DNA from: Serratia grimesii NBRC 13537
GTDB taxonomy: Bacteria > Pseudomonadota > Gammaproteobacteria > Enterobacterales > Enterobacteriaceae
Length of the DNA stretch: 64,000 nt
Direction of reading: 5' to 3'
NCBI RefSeq assembly: GCF_001590905.1
Contig: NZ_BCTT01000014.1
Location: 124,001 to 188,000 of the forward strand
Shown here in pieces: positions 43,043 to 51,109 of the stretch; within the stretch, counting starts at the first letter, position 1; each line of letters starts with the position of its first letter. Below the pieces are notes generated by a model. That model did not search any database and had not been told where the DNA came from. It saw only the letters and a list, made by a program, of their open reading frames with translations. The position numbers were made by a program, and so were the translations under genes.

Positions 43043-44914
43043 ATGACCCTTCCTGTCACTCTTGAAATAAGCGTAAAAAAAGTGGCCATCCTGACACAGT
43101 TAAGCCGTGGCCTGACCCGTTTGACCGCTTGGGGCGGCGCATTGGCGCTGCTGGTAAACGTCGTGGTGGTATTCGCCTCGGTAATTTGGCGCTACGCGCT
43201 GCACAGCCCCATCGAATGGGCGGAGGAAGTGGCGCGAGCCCTGATGGTGACGCTGGTGTTTTTCGGCGTCGCCACCTCCACCGGGCGTGGGCGGCATATT
43301 GGCGTCGATCTGTTCTTACGTTGGCTACCAGCGGCAATCCAGCCATACGTGGTGCATGCCAGCCGTTGGGTACTGGTGTTGGTGGCGCTCGGGTTGACGG
43401 TATCCAGCTTCAGTTTGGTCGGTATTTCGCTGCCACAAACCACTGAGCACGGCTTGCCGCAGGCGATTTTTGTGGTGCCGGTGTTTATCGGCGCAGCGGT
43501 GATGTTGGTCAGTGCGCTCGATCACGCCTGCCAGGCACCATTGAAAGTGGTATTGCTCAGCGTGGTTGCCGTCGCCTTGTTGGGTGGTACTGCCTACCTC
43601 AGCTTGCATAGCGCATTGGGGTTCAGTTCGCTGCCTGCCGTACTCATGCTGGCCTGTTTTATTCTGGGGATCATCTCCGGCGTGCCGATCGCTTTTACGC
43701 TCGGCATGTCGGCAATGGTGTTCTTCCTTAGCGATCCCTCGCTGCCATTCGTGTTCTTTGCTCAGCAGGTAACCGCTGGCGTCGACCATTTCGTCCTGCT
43801 GGCCATTCCCTTCTTTTTACTGGCTGGCGCAGTGATGGAAGTGAACGGCATGTCGTCACGGCTGGTTGAGCTGATCGTCCGGGGCATGGGCCGTTATCGC
43901 GGTGGACTGAACATGACCACGATTGTGTCGATGGCATTCTTCTCCGGTATTTCCGGCTCCAAGTTGGCGGACGTTGCCACGGTAGGCGGCGTGCTGATGC
44001 CTGCGGTGCGACGGGCGCGCCAACCTGCCGCAGAGTCTGCCGGAGTGTTCGCTGCTTCGGCCATTATGGCGGAGACGATTCCCCCTTGCGTCAACCTGAT
44101 CGTGATGGGCTTTATCGCCAACATTTCTATTGGCGCGCTATTTATCGCCGGACTGATTCCAGCGTTGTGCCTGCTGGTGATGTTGCTGATTGCCGCCGTG
44201 ATCTTCGGCAAGCGCATCAACGTGGATGATGCCTACCCGGTGCGGATGCCAACGCGCCAACTGCTGATCGGCGCCGCCGTCGGGTTAGTGATGATTTTGA
44301 TGATCGGCAAGGGTGTAGTGGCCGGTATCGCGACATCTACCGAGATTTCCGCTTTCGCCGTGGTCTACGCCATCATCGTGGGTCGGCTGGCATTTGGGGA
44401 ACTCACACTGAAAGCCACCCTGACACTGTTTGTCGACACCGCAGCCCTGTCCGGCATGCTGCTGTTTATCGTCGCCTGTGCCACCAGTTTGTCTTTCGCC
44501 CTGACCATCGAGATGATCCCGCAGCAATGTGCACAGCTGTTGGTTGCCATCGGTGCGAACTACGGTCCATGGCTGTTTCTGCTGCTGTCGATCGTCATTC
44601 TGATTATCTTCGGCGCAGTGCTGGAAGGTGCTCCGGCACTGATTATCTTCGCACCAATTCTGGTGCCCATTGCCACTCAGCTCGGCTTCAATGCCCTGCA
44701 TTACGCCATTGTGATGATTCTGGCGATGGGCTTTGGCCTGTTTTCCCCGCCGATCGGCCTCGGCCTGTATACCACTTGCGCCATCTGTGGCGTCCCCATG
44801 CAGGACGTGATCAAGCCCATGGCCAAATACCTGCTGATCGTACTGCTCGGCATTATCGTTATCGCGCTGTTCCCGGCGCTCACCACCTGGCTGCCGACGC
44901 GGCTGGGCTACTGA
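43043..44914 (+). CDS. TRAP transporter permease, fused small and large subunits (DctQM)
   Basis: An inner-membrane permease of 623 residues. Residues about 20-185 form the DctQ module with four membrane segments (WRYALHSPIEWAEEVARALMV is the characteristic loop). Residues about 195-620 form the DctM module with some twelve segments and conserved stretches GVPIAFTLGMSA, IPFFLLAGAVMEVNG, FFSGISGSKLADVATVGGVLMPA and GFGLFSPPIGLGLY. Fusion of Q and M is a known variant. It lies directly after the binding-protein gene and 22 bases before an SDR gene. Confidence 0.93.
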   Translation: MTLPVTLEISVKKVAILTQLSRGLTRLTAWGGALALLVNVVVVFASVIWRYALHSPIEWAEEVARALMVTLVFFGVATSTGRGRHIGVDLFLRWLPAAIQPYVVHASRWVLVLVALGLTVSSFSLVGISLPQTTEHGLPQAIFVVPVFIGAAVMLVSALDHACQAPLKVVLLSVVAVALLGGTAYLSLHSALGFSSLPAVLMLACFILGIISGVPIAFTLGMSAMVFFLSDPSLPFVFFAQQVTAGVDHFVLLAIPFFLLAGAVMEVNGMSSRLVELIVRGMGRYRGGLNMTTIVSMAFFSGISGSKLADVATVGGVLMPAVRRARQPAAESAGVFAASAIMAETIPPCVNLIVMGFIANISIGALFIAGLIPALCLLVMLLIAAVIFGKRINVDDAYPVRMPTRQLLIGAAVGLVMILMIGKGVVAGIATSTEISAFAVVYAIIVGRLAFGELTLKATLTLFVDTAALSGMLLFIVACATSLSFALTIEMIPQQCAQLLVAIGANYGPWLFLLLSIVILIIFGAVLEGAPALIIFAPILVPIATQLGFNALHYAIVMILAMGFGLFSPPIGLGLYTTCAICGVPMQDVIKPMAKYLLIVLLGIIVIALFPALTTWLPTRLGY

Positions 44915-44936
44915 TTGACTCAAAAGGAGCCATACC

Positions 44937-45698
44937 ATGTTCTCTGATTTAACCAACAAACGCGTGTTGATCACCGGTTCCACCGCCGGTATCGGGCTGG
45001 CAACCGCAGCGCTGTTCGCCCAACACGGTGCCAAAGTGGGGATTAACGGGATGCGCAGTGAGGCGCCGGCAGAAGTCGCCGCCTTCCCTGGCGAGTGTGC
45101 GTTTTTCTCCGCCGACTTATCCCGCTCCGCTGGCTGTGAAGCTCTGGTGGAAGCCTTTGTCGCTCGTTTCGGCGGCATCGATATTCTGATCAACAACGCC
45201 GGTGGGCTGGGTGGGCGCAATGGACTGGAAGCTATCGACGACGAGTTCTTTGACCGGGTGATGGACCTTAACTGCCGCTCCGCGCTGATGGTCACCAAAT
45301 TCGCTATCCCTTACCTGCGCGCTTCAGCACGTGAAAGCGGCGCTACTACCAGTGTGATCAGCACCGGCTCCATCGCAGCACGTGAAGGCGGCGGTATCGG
45401 TGCTGGCCTGTATGCCAGCGCCAAAGCCTGGTTACATAACATTCACCGCAACTGGGTGAAGGAGTTCACCAAGGACAACATCCGTTTCAATATCGTGTCG
45501 CCAGGCAGTATCGACACGGCCTTCCACCACGGCAAAAGCGAAGAAGTGCTGAGCAAGATGTGCGCTTCCATCCCAATGGGCCGCTTTGGCCGCAGCGAAG
45601 AAGTGGCGCCAACTTATCTGTTCCTGGCGTCACATAATTGCAGCGGCTACATCACCGGGCAGATTATCGACGTTAACGGCGGGCAGATCGCGCCCTAA
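44937..45698 (+). CDS. Short-chain dehydrogenase/reductase
   Basis: A 253-residue classical SDR with cofactor motif TGSTAGIG, NNAGG, catalytic Ser in STGSIAA and YASAK, and the C-terminal GQIIDVNGGQ. All catalytic residues are intact, unlike the SDR at 37659. It lies 22 bases after the TRAP permease with a good ribosome-binding site (AAAGGAG), so it probably acts on the imported solute, for example oxidising a sugar acid. The substrate is unknown. Confidence 0.88.
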   Translation: MFSDLTNKRVLITGSTAGIGLATAALFAQHGAKVGINGMRSEAPAEVAAFPGECAFFSADLSRSAGCEALVEAFVARFGGIDILINNAGGLGGRNGLEAIDDEFFDRVMDLNCRSALMVTKFAIPYLRASARESGATTSVISTGSIAAREGGGIGAGLYASAKAWLHNIHRNWVKEFTKDNIRFNIVSPGSIDTAFHHGKSEEVLSKMCASIPMGRFGRSEEVAPTYLFLASHNCSGYITGQIIDVNGGQIAP

Positions 45699-45766
45699 GG
45701 GCCTGTGACTCACTTTCAGCCGCGTGATAAAGTCGGGGTAATGGGTTAATGCAAAACGGGAATGTG

Positions 45767-46804
45767 ATGGCGAATATACGTGATGTGGCACGTCATGCCG
45801 GGGTGTCGGTCAGTACGGTTTCCAACGTGCTGAACGGCCGGGTAGATCAGATGCGCAAGGATACGCTAGCCCGTATTGAACAGGCGATGGCGGCGTTGCA
45901 GTACCAACCGAACCGCGCAGCGCAACAGCTCAAAACCGGGCAGGTAAAAATGCTCGGCCTGCTGGTGCCGTCGATCGTGAACCCTAGCTTCGCCGCACTG
46001 GTGCGTGAGATTGAACTGGCGGCCAAGCAAAATTACGGCTATCAGGTGCTGCTGGGAGATACGCATCGGCAAGAGGAAGAGGAGATCCGTTTTCTCGACG
46101 ATTTGCTGGCATTAGGCATCCGCGGTGTGGTGGTGGCCTCCACGTTTTACGATCGCCCCCATTTCCGTGATGCACTGAAACGTGGCCTGGTGATGATCAA
46201 CTACGATGAACGCACGCTGACTGCCCCCGGTGAGACAGTACTGCCGATCGACAGCGTGTCGATGGACAATTGCGCCGCTGGCAACATGGCCGCCCAACAT
46301 CTGCTCGCCCAAGGTTGCCGCCGTATTGCTTTCGCCACCGCCTCTGGCATGACCAGCAGCCGTGCCAACAAGATTGCCGGTTATCGGCAGGCGTTGGAGG
46401 ATGCCGGGCTGCCAGCCACGGTGATCGAAGGTAAGGCGCAATTTGCCTTTGGCGATGCCGAAATGGCCGAATTGGGGAAAACACTCGCCGAACAGATTTG
46501 CCAAAGTGAGCCACGACCCGATGGCGTTGTCGCACTCAATGACATGCTGGCCATCGGCATGATCTCCGCCTTCCAACGGCTGGGCGTGCAAGTACCGCAA
46601 GATATTTCGGTTGTCGGCATCGATAACATGTTTCTGTCCGAGCTGTTTAACCCAGCGCTCAGTTCTGTGGCACCGCCGCTGCGCGAGATGGCAGTGAAAA
46701 TTGTCGATAGGCTTATCGGCCGACTGGAAAATCCTGAGCTGCCGGTTGAGGAGTTTTTATTTGCCCCCAGCTTGGTACGCCGCCAGTCAGTTATTAACAC
46801 GTAG
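45767..46804 (+). CDS. LacI-family transcriptional regulator
   Basis: A 345-residue repressor with an N-terminal helix-turn-helix (NIRDVARHAGVSVSTVSNVLNGR), a hinge helix and a periplasmic-binding-protein-like effector domain. The ATG at 45767 gives the usual MANIRDVA start; another ATG at 45749 would add six residues and cannot be excluded, since neither has a strong ribosome-binding site. It follows the SDR by about 70 bases and likely controls the TRAP/SDR genes. The inverted repeat at 41861 is a candidate target. Confidence 0.88.
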   Translation: MANIRDVARHAGVSVSTVSNVLNGRVDQMRKDTLARIEQAMAALQYQPNRAAQQLKTGQVKMLGLLVPSIVNPSFAALVREIELAAKQNYGYQVLLGDTHRQEEEEIRFLDDLLALGIRGVVVASTFYDRPHFRDALKRGLVMINYDERTLTAPGETVLPIDSVSMDNCAAGNMAAQHLLAQGCRRIAFATASGMTSSRANKIAGYRQALEDAGLPATVIEGKAQFAFGDAEMAELGKTLAEQICQSEPRPDGVVALNDMLAIGMISAFQRLGVQVPQDISVVGIDNMFLSELFNPALSSVAPPLREMAVKIVDRLIGRLENPELPVEEFLFAPSLVRRQSVINT

Positions 46805-46906
46805 CCCCCGGCGGGGTCTCTGCCCTGCTCACTTTCACACTGAATTCTGGTTGCGCTGATGCGCGGCAGGGCTTCGCTGCGTCCAAAATTGCAGTAGGAG
46901 AAAAAA

Positions 46907-47329
46907 ATGAATGATGAATCTTGTGTTTACTGCCACCCGACCGATGAGATCGTGCTGTGGCAAAACGCACTGTGTCGGGCAATTTTTATCGCTAACAGTC
47001 CCTTCCCAGGTTGGTGTCGGGTGGTGTGGCATGAACACATCGCCGAATTGAGCGATCTGCGTGACGACCAGCGCAACAGCATCATGGCGGTGGTGGCACA
47101 GGTTGAAGCGCAGCTACGTCAGTTGCTAACGCCAGCGAAGATAAACATCGCCAGTCTGGGTACCGCGTTGCCACATTTGCATTGGCATATCGTCCCGCGT
47201 TACCTCGACGATTCGCACTTCCCGGAGCCGGTCTGGAGCAAAGCGCTACGGGCCCCCACAACGAAAACGCTGCCGGATAATTTTATTGAGTTGATGAAGG
47301 AGCGGCTGGCGATCACTTTGGGGGAATAA
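46907..47329 (+). CDS. HIT-family hydrolase
   Basis: A 140-residue histidine-triad protein. The HIT motif reads HLHWHIVPR, with the catalytic His central. An N-terminal CVYC pair could bind zinc. The family hydrolyses nucleotide-phosphate conjugates such as diadenosine polyphosphates or AMP esters. It has a good ribosome-binding site (AGGAGAAAAAA) and is followed by a hairpin terminator, so it is a separate short unit after the LacI gene. Confidence 0.9.
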   Translation: MNDESCVYCHPTDEIVLWQNALCRAIFIANSPFPGWCRVVWHEHIAELSDLRDDQRNSIMAVVAQVEAQLRQLLTPAKINIASLGTALPHLHWHIVPRYLDDSHFPEPVWSKALRAPTTKTLPDNFIELMKERLAITLGE

Positions 47330-47333
47330 CAGG

Positions 47334-47357
47334 ATGCCGGGCACAGCCCGGCATTTT
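47334..47357 (+). terminator. Terminator after the HIT gene
   Basis: ATGCCGGGC, ACA loop and GCCCGGCAT form a 9-bp perfect stem followed by a short T run, 5 bases after the stop. Confidence 0.75.
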
Positions 47358-47363
47358 AAAACA

Positions 47364-47600
47364 TTATGGCTTTTCAGCAATTTTGCGCAGATATTCGTTA
47401 TTTTTAAACGCAATTATGATCATTTCAAAGCAAACGCGAGTGAACACGCCACCGATGATGATCGCGAACAGACCACGGAAGAACTCACCGTAGAACATCG
47501 CCCCAATCCCGCCAACAATAATGCTCAGCAGGCAAAGCCAGTAGACACCGGTGATGATTTTCGGAGTCAGCATCGCATCAAAAAAGAAAATGTTTTTCAT
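47364..47600 (-). CDS. DUF4282-type small membrane protein
   Basis: A 78-residue protein from the ATG at 47600, which has AAGGA upstream; a longer frame adds 20 unlikely residues. Two hydrophobic segments (ITGVYWLCLLSIIVGGIGAMFYG and FAIIIGGVFTRVCFEMIII) joined by a short loop match the DUF4282 layout (FDxMLTPKIITxxYW). The function is unknown. It is convergent with the HIT gene and divergent from the histidine phosphatase. Confidence 0.75.
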   Translation of the reverse strand: MKNIFFFDAMLTPKIITGVYWLCLLSIIVGGIGAMFYGEFFRGLFAIIIGGVFTRVCFEMIIIAFKNNEYLRKIAEKP

Positions 47601-47745
47601 TGTAAATCCTTCCTTAGGCCAGTATTTAATTATCCCAGAGGCGCCACATCGGTGCGGCATGCCCTTTTTGTCACACCGGTAATGATAGCGAGTAACGCGA
47701 CCAAAAGCGCATAGAAATCAGCAAGCCATTACATAAGGGTTGAGG

Positions 47746-48333
47746 ATGTTTAACAAAGTAGCTCGAAATTTACTCGGTGGTTTGGCGGCGGTGCTGTTGT
47801 TCAGCCAAAGCGCACTGGCACAGGAAACGCTGATCTTCGTGCGGCACGGGGAGAAACCCGCTAACAGCAGCGGGCAGCTAACCTGTAAAGGCCTGAACCG
47901 CGCATTGGCACTGCCGGATGTGCTGCTGAACCGCTATGGCAAGCCAGACTTTATCTTTGCTGCCGGACCGAAAGAGAACAAGACCGGCAGTTCTCTGCGA
48001 GCGCTGTCGACCATCATGCCTACCGCCGTGCGCGTAGGGCTCCCAATCGGCATCCAGTTTCACGCCGATGACATCGCCGGGCTGCAACAGGAACTGCTCA
48101 GCGACAAATACCAAAACTCACGTATTTTCATCGCCTGGGAACATAAGAATCTCGATAAGGCGGTGAAGAACATCGTCGCGGCACGCGGTGGCGACGCCAA
48201 TATGGTGCCCAAATGGCCAGGTAGCGACTTCGACAGCATTTTCGTGATCACACTGGATCAGGACAAGGTTTCATTCAAGCAGGAAAGCGAGGGGTTGACT
48301 GCATTGGCGGAGACCTGCCCTTCGGGGGGATAA
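47746..48333 (+). CDS. Periplasmic histidine phosphatase-family protein
   Basis: A 195-residue product with a signal peptide (LLGGLAAVLLFSQSALAQ). The catalytic RHG motif is FVRHGEKP, and the second-half His region is less obvious (IAWEHKNLDKAV). The ATG at 47746 is preferred over an in-frame TTG six bases earlier, because AAGGG then has proper spacing. The family includes phosphatases of sugars and phytate. The substrate is not known. Confidence 0.82.
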   Translation: MFNKVARNLLGGLAAVLLFSQSALAQETLIFVRHGEKPANSSGQLTCKGLNRALALPDVLLNRYGKPDFIFAAGPKENKTGSSLRALSTIMPTAVRVGLPIGIQFHADDIAGLQQELLSDKYQNSRIFIAWEHKNLDKAVKNIVAARGGDANMVPKWPGSDFDSIFVITLDQDKVSFKQESEGLTALAETCPSGG

Positions 48334-48376
48334 TTTCAAACTGCCCCAGGCTGGTTCTGACAAGACGATAATCAGC

Positions 48377-48402
48377 AGCCCCGTGGATTTGATATCGGGG
48401 CT
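48377..48402 (+). terminator. Weak terminator after the histidine phosphatase
   Basis: AGCCCCG and CGGGGCT form a 7-bp stem with a 12-base loop followed by TAATC; the T-tract is poor. Confidence 0.4.
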
Positions 48403-48670
48403 TAATCAATATAACAACCCTCCACTTTAGAATAAAAAACAACTTAAATCATTTCAAAAAACATATTAAAATCAAATGTTATCACTCTAAAAACTTACAT
48501 TTATTATATATTGAAACAACCTAGGGTGAAGAGCAGTTAAAATTAAATAACCAACACCTAAATTTACTAATAAAAAACTAATACTTTGTATTTGGCTTGC
48601 GGGATTGAATATATACGTGAACATGTAAATATCTTTCTTAGCGGGTCTAAGGGTAGCGCCGCATTGATTA
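48403..48670. other. AT-rich non-coding stretch
   Basis: The first 200 bases are extremely AT-rich. No convincing gene is seen. The composition would favour H-NS binding, and together with the odd small ORF that follows it suggests acquired DNA. Confidence 0.45.
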
Positions 48671-48683
48671 AGGAGAGATCATC

Positions 48684-48845
48684 ACGGCTAAACCCCCTAT
48701 CGGCATCACAGCCTCTACCGGGCACAAATGCCCTGAAAGCGGCGTCTGGACGACACCATCAACCACCGCTCCCATTGCCAAAGGTAATACCATGCCACTC
48801 TATAATAACCAGGCTGTCACCTGGCGATTAACGCAATATGCCTAA
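48684..48845 (+). CDS. Small unrecognised protein with apparent ACG start (53 codons)
   Basis: The frame encodes a compact product containing TGHKCPESGVWTTPS, IAKGNTMPLYNNQ and a C-terminal AVTWRLTQYA. A good Shine-Dalgarno sequence (AAGGAG) lies 8 bases upstream of ACG 48684, exactly where an ATG would be expected. A TAA lies in frame just upstream, and no ATG, GTG or TTG occurs in frame before codon 37. Either ACG is used as a rare start or a former ATG has mutated. A hairpin with a short T-run follows the stop. The family is unknown to me; one Cys and two Trp are the notable residues. Confidence 0.5.
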   Translation, partial: TAKPPIGITASTGHKCPESGVWTTPSTTAPIAKGNTMPLYNNQAVTWRLTQYA

Positions 48846-48858
48846 GTCGTAAGTTACT

Positions 48859-48886
48859 AAGCCGCCCCCTCAGAAAGCGGCTTTAT
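48859..48886 (+). terminator. Hairpin after the small ORF
   Basis: AAGCCGC and GCGGCTT form a 7-bp stem followed by TATC. It lies 13 bases after the small ORF stop and close to the convergent yiaV stop. Confidence 0.5.
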
Positions 48887-48895
48887 CATAGATAA

Positions 48896-50032
48896 CTAAT
48901 GGTCAAGATAGAGATAATGCATCCAACTGGTCATGCGTAACAGTACTTTGCGCATCACCGCAACATGGGTAAAGTGGTCGGAGTAAACTGCCACCTGCGA
49001 AAAAATTCCGTCCGGCAACTCATCGATTTCACTGTTGGGTGCCAGCTCAATCACCGCCAGTACACCGTCACTGCCAGTGGCCATACTCAGCGATTGTAGC
49101 GTCCCCTGAGCCTGGTATGATCCACCGGGGACTACCGGAAGAATTCTAATCAATTTACCGGGGAATACCTGGCCGGGAAATGCATCGAACACCACCTCGG
49201 CCTCGTCGCCTGCCTTAAGACGCAGCAAGGAATTTTGGCGGAACTGAGCAATGATTTGCCGTTTTTGCTCAGGAATAAATACCATCACCGGCCGCAGCGG
49301 AATAGCCGCTGCGTAAGTACCTGGGCGGATGAGCACCTGGGTTATATACCCGTTGCTCGGAGCGCGAATCACCGTTTGATCAAGATTATATTTGGCCTCC
49401 GCCAACTGTGCTCTGAGGCTGACAATTTGAGATTGCTCCCCGTTCACCACACTGTCTAACTGGCTTTTTATTTGTGCTTGTTCAGCCACCGACCCCTTTA
49501 CTAGCGCATCTTGCGCCAGATAGTTCTGCCGGGCGTTATCAATATCGCTTTCAGAGAAAGGGTTTACCTTTGCCTGACTGCCTTTAATATAGCGTTGGTA
49601 GTCTTTATATAATCTATCGCGTTCGGCACTGACCCGAGACGTATTGGCAATGGCTTCATCAAGCTGACCTTTTAAAACCTGGGTGTTATTAATCGCGGTG
49701 ACCAAATCTGCCTGCAGTCGATTGACGCGAGCATGATACCGCACAGGGTCCAATTTAAATAGCACCTCACCTTTCTTTATTAATACATTTTGTTTATCGG
49801 TTACTTCGCTAACTATGCCAGTCACCTGAGGCGTAATAGGGATAGAAACAACCGCTTTCTGTGCCAGAGCAGTATATGGATGGTTATAATTCATTAATAG
49901 AATTAACGCACCAATTAAAAATACACCCCCTAAAGCTGCTGTGGGCACAGTCCATTTATTTACCGGTATTTTAAAAATTTTAAATATAGACCAGGCAAAA
50001 GCGACATACGTCAAGATAATGAGCAGATCCAT
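48896..50032 (-). CDS. yiaV: HlyD-type membrane fusion protein YiaV
   Basis: An inner-membrane-anchored periplasmic adaptor of 378 residues. It has two N-terminal hydrophobic segments ([15 protein letters not shown] and [15 protein letters not shown]), a biotinyl-lipoyl-like half ([12 protein letters not shown]), a long coiled-coil hairpin (residues about 100-215), the second lipoyl half ([13 protein letters not shown]) and a beta-barrel domain. The sequence follows E. coli YiaV closely by memory. It lies 5 bases after yiaW; no outer-membrane or pump gene is adjacent, so its partner is unclear. Confidence 0.9.
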   Translation of the reverse strand: MDLLIILTYVAFAWSIFKIFKIPVNKWTVPTAALGGVFLIGALILLMNYNHPYTALAQKAVVSIPITPQVTGIVSEVTDKQNVLIKKGEVLFKLDPVRYHARVNRLQADLVTAINNTQVLKGQLDEAIANTSRVSAERDRLYKDYQRYIKGSQAKVNPFSESDIDNARQNYLAQDALVKGSVAEQAQIKSQLDSVVNGEQSQIVSLRAQLAEAKYNLDQTVIRAPSNGYITQVLIRPGTYAAAIPLRPVMVFIPEQKRQIIAQFRQNSLLRLKAGDEAEVVFDAFPGQVFPGKLIRILPVVPGGSYQAQGTLQSLSMATGSDGVLAVIELAPNSEIDELPDGIFSQVAVYSDHFTHVAVMRKVLLRMTSWMHYLYLDH

Positions 50033-50037
50033 GGTGG

Positions 50038-50361
50038 CTACTCCGCAGGAGGCGTTTTAATATCAACTAACTTCAACTCTAGCTCCGCCACACGTTGCTG
50101 CAACTGTGCGAGCGATGCCTCCTGATTTTGCATACCCCAACCACGCTCTGGGCGGTATAAAGTAGCCCATATCCATAAAAACGGCCAGATCACATGCAGA
50201 GTGAATAAACTCACCCAGCCTGCGACATGGATCGCATCGGCATGCGGATGGTTACGTGCCTTGGCAATAAGATAGGGAATATCATGCAGGATAATAATCC
50301 CATAAAAAATAATGAGAAAAACCAGAATAAGTACACCCAACGCGAAGTAATTAAGAAACAT
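50038..50361 (-). CDS. yiaW: DUF3302 inner-membrane protein YiaW
   Basis: A 107-residue protein with two membrane segments ([24 protein letters not shown] and [20 protein letters not shown]) around the highly conserved [17 protein letters not shown] loop, and a short coiled-coil tail. It matches E. coli YiaW in the first 80 residues by memory. It is cotranscribed with yiaV. Its function is unknown; the pair may form part of an efflux or envelope-stress unit. Confidence 0.9.
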   Translation of the reverse strand: MFLNYFALGVLILVFLIIFYGIIILHDIPYLIAKARNHPHADAIHVAGWVSLFTLHVIWPFLWIWATLYRPERGWGMQNQEASLAQLQQRVAELELKLVDIKTPPAE

Positions 50362-50598
50362 AACTGCCTCTCATTTGCGGAGCCCGTGCTCATTGGTAAA
50401 GATAGTCGCGTTTTTAGCTCTTTGTGCTAAAACTGGGTAAGTTTATTTAATAGGAAATTTATTATCAGGTGTTTACTGACGTGGCAGTCGTTCTGCATTG
50501 GTTTATTGTGGCGTATGGAATTTACGAAAACGGCATCACAGAAGTCACATTTGATATTTAACAAATTGATTTTATACTAATATTTTGTGTTGGATAAA
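50362..50598. promoter_or_regulatory. yiaW upstream region
   Basis: AT-rich spacer that should hold the yiaWV promoter and marks the edge of the remnant region. No clear promoter was picked out. Confidence 0.35.
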
Positions 50599-50850
50599 TT
50601 AGTAACCTCCATAAGCATCCCAAATGGTTTTTCTTGCAGGTACCGCTCCCAGAAAATTCTTCGCTACGATATCGTTCATCTTTTCTACCAATTCCAACCG
50701 TTTGAACGTGATATGCCCACGACCTTTCTGGAAATAGCGGATAGAGAATGAATCCACCTCAAATACCTGTTGATGTGGGTTATCTCGAATGGAGTCCATA
50801 AACCGGGAGGGAACGTCATGTCGTTCAGCGTCAGGCCATGGTCCTGTTCC
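50599..50850 (-). pseudogene. C-terminal fragment of a DUF4942 protein
   Basis: The frame ends in MDSIRDNPHQQVFEV, then IRYFQKGRGHITFKRLELVEKMNDIVAKN. This matches the C-terminal tail of DUF4942 proteins, which are large DNA-methylase-associated proteins carried by prophages, plasmids and integrative elements. Only about 70 residues of a protein normally several hundred long remain, with no start of their own. It is therefore a remnant of a lost mobile element. Confidence 0.65.
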
Positions 50851-50869
50851 AGCAGGCTGGAAGTAGCAT

Positions 50870-51036
50870 TTACCGATAGTTACCGGGGGTCCACATCGAT
50901 TCCATCTGGCTGATAAATTGTGGGAATACTTCTTTCAGTTTAAGTCATTCTCCGTCACTGAACTTGCCCTGGATATCAACACGGTCAGCCAGATAATGCA
51001 GCAGGTTTCCCTCCTGTACCAAACGAGTGCAAGACA
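50870..51036 (-). pseudogene. Decayed gene fragment with an internal stop
   Basis: A minus-strand frame reads LVQEGNLLHYLADRVDIQGKF, then SDGE, an in-frame TGA, then LKLKEVFPQFISQMESMW and a second stop. The flow on both sides of the TGA looks protein-like, which suggests a broken gene. I cannot name the family. It lies directly upstream of the DUF4942 tail and probably derives from the same element. Confidence 0.4.
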
Positions 51037-51109
51037 CGGAGTCACACTTCGATTTTCAGCCGCCTGGTTGCTTAGTTCCTGTAGCTTATATTGGTGAAGC
51101 GTAAACAAA

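Noticed and set aside
44285-45298. 337-codon minus-strand ORF opposite the TRAP permease and SDR
   Set aside because: It is low-complexity and Gln/Asp/His-rich, typical of an antisense shadow of GC-rich genes. The plus-strand genes have clear domains.
48586-48831. 81-codon plus-strand ORF covering the small-ORF region in another frame
   Set aside because: It starts in AT-rich DNA without a ribosome-binding site and is compositionally biased. The frame at 48684 has the better Shine-Dalgarno and a protein-like sequence.
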